Shown: in pieces, positions 15,865 to 16,174 of the stretch | Position numbering within the stretch: position 1 is the stretch's first letter | Layout of the letters: each line of letters opens with the position of its first letter | From: JBAXBF01 sp034429745 | GTDB lineage: Bacteria > Chloroflexota > Anaerolineae > Anaerolineales > DRKV01 | NCBI GenBank assembly: GCA_034429745.1 | Contig: DAOUFY010000039.1 | Coordinates: forward strand, 1-16,174 | DNA: 16,174 nt | Reading direction: 5' to 3' | Notes under the pieces: model-generated | The model's database searches: none | Seen by the model: the letters and a program-made list of their open reading frames with translations, nothing else | Told to the model about the DNA's origin: nothing | Made by a program: the position numbers and the translations under genes

Positions 15865-15893
15865 ATTATATCGTATTAATCAACTTATAATAA
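15865..15893 (-). promoter_or_regulatory. Candidate ruvB promoter with very short leader
   Basis: On the minus strand a perfect TATAAT lies at 15865-15870, eleven bases before the ruvB ATG. The predicted leader is only about five bases. A weak TTATTA (15888-15893), three of six matches, is 17 bases further upstream and overlaps the DUF503 stop codon. The promoter is inferred from consensus only. Confidence 0.35.
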
Positions 15894-16169
15894 TTGGATG
15901 GACATATCTTGTACTTCAATATTAGGGTAACGCTCTTCCACCCAGTGATATACCTTCTGCAAACTGCGTTGATTATGAGCGCCATCATTGCTGATGATGA
16001 CACACCCAATTTGTGTTGTTTGCCATATATCATGATAGGCTATCTCAGCAGCCGAAATATTGAAAGCTCGATGAAGATCATTCAAAAGAGGTTTTAAGAC
16101 ACTCCGTTTTTCTTTCAAAGATGAACAGCCAGGAATATATATTGTGAGAACCAATAAGCCTATCGTCAA
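15885..16169 (-). CDS. DUF503 (YlxP-like) protein, possibly complete
   Basis: The 94-residue product matches the DUF503/YlxP family: an opening beta strand GLLVLTIYIPGCSSLKEKRSVLKPLL, then NISAAEIAYHDIWQ, then IGCVIISND. The family is small and cytosolic, often found near ribosome-maturation genes such as rbfA, and its biochemical role is not established. The start taken here is a TTG (16167-16169), which aligns with the first Met of B. subtilis YlxP as I recall it. The window ends five bases further on, so an upstream start cannot be excluded. It ends 31 bases before ruvB; whether it shares that transcript is unclear because a candidate promoter lies between them. Confidence 0.87.
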   Translation of the reverse strand: MTIGLLVLTIYIPGCSSLKEKRSVLKPLLNDLHRAFNISAAEIAYHDIWQTTQIGCVIISNDGAHNQRSLQKVYHWVEERYPNIEVQDMSIQLL

Positions 16170-16174
16170 GATCG

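Overview
The window is a compact, A+T-rich bacterial chromosome segment with short intergenic gaps and genes on both strands. It holds housekeeping genes (ftsY, prfB, tilS, queA, ruvB, a pyrimidine nucleoside phosphorylase) mixed with signalling and uncharacterised genes. No rRNA, tRNA, CRISPR array, insertion sequence or prophage was seen. Several features fit a low-GC Chloroflexota bacterium of the Anaerolineae type: the short FtsY without an acidic A domain, a receiver domain fused to a CpaE/TadZ-like ATPase, and a secreted LysM-M23 peptidase. This assignment rests on recollection of family style, not on a search, and is only moderately secure.

Layout from left to right. (1) Plus strand, 1-3452: the end of an OsmC-family gene, then ftsY, prfB and a gene with a tyrosine-recombinase fold. 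prfB is a single gene read through the classical +1 programmed frameshift at an in-frame UGA at 1498-1500. The recombinase-like protein is full length but has lost most catalytic residues, including the nucleophilic tyrosine. (2) Minus strand, 3481-5013: tilS, which modifies the tRNA-Ile2 wobble base. (3) Plus strand, 5083-7557: a likely two-gene signalling operon, a receiver-CpaE-like ATPase fusion followed directly by a GAF sensor histidine kinase. (4) Minus strand, 7588-10413: an apparent operon of two proteins I do not recognise (524 and 140 residues) followed by a DDAH/arginine-deiminase-family hydrolase. (5) Plus strand, 10579-10875: a small DUF2007-like protein with an acidic tail, divergent from the 524-residue gene. 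(6) Minus strand, 16169-10892: a DUF503 (YlxP-like) gene, then a probable run ruvB-queA-pdp-LysM/M23 peptidase.

The coherent themes are translation (FtsY, RF2, TilS, QueA), DNA repair (RuvB) and envelope remodelling (M23 peptidase). The parts most worth follow-up are the catalytically dead recombinase, the receiver-ATPase/kinase pair whose ATPase has a degenerate P-loop, the unknown 524/140-residue pair, and a nucleoside phosphorylase whose usual active-site histidine is phenylalanine. None of these amounts to a proven new system. They are candidates supported by sequence reading alone.
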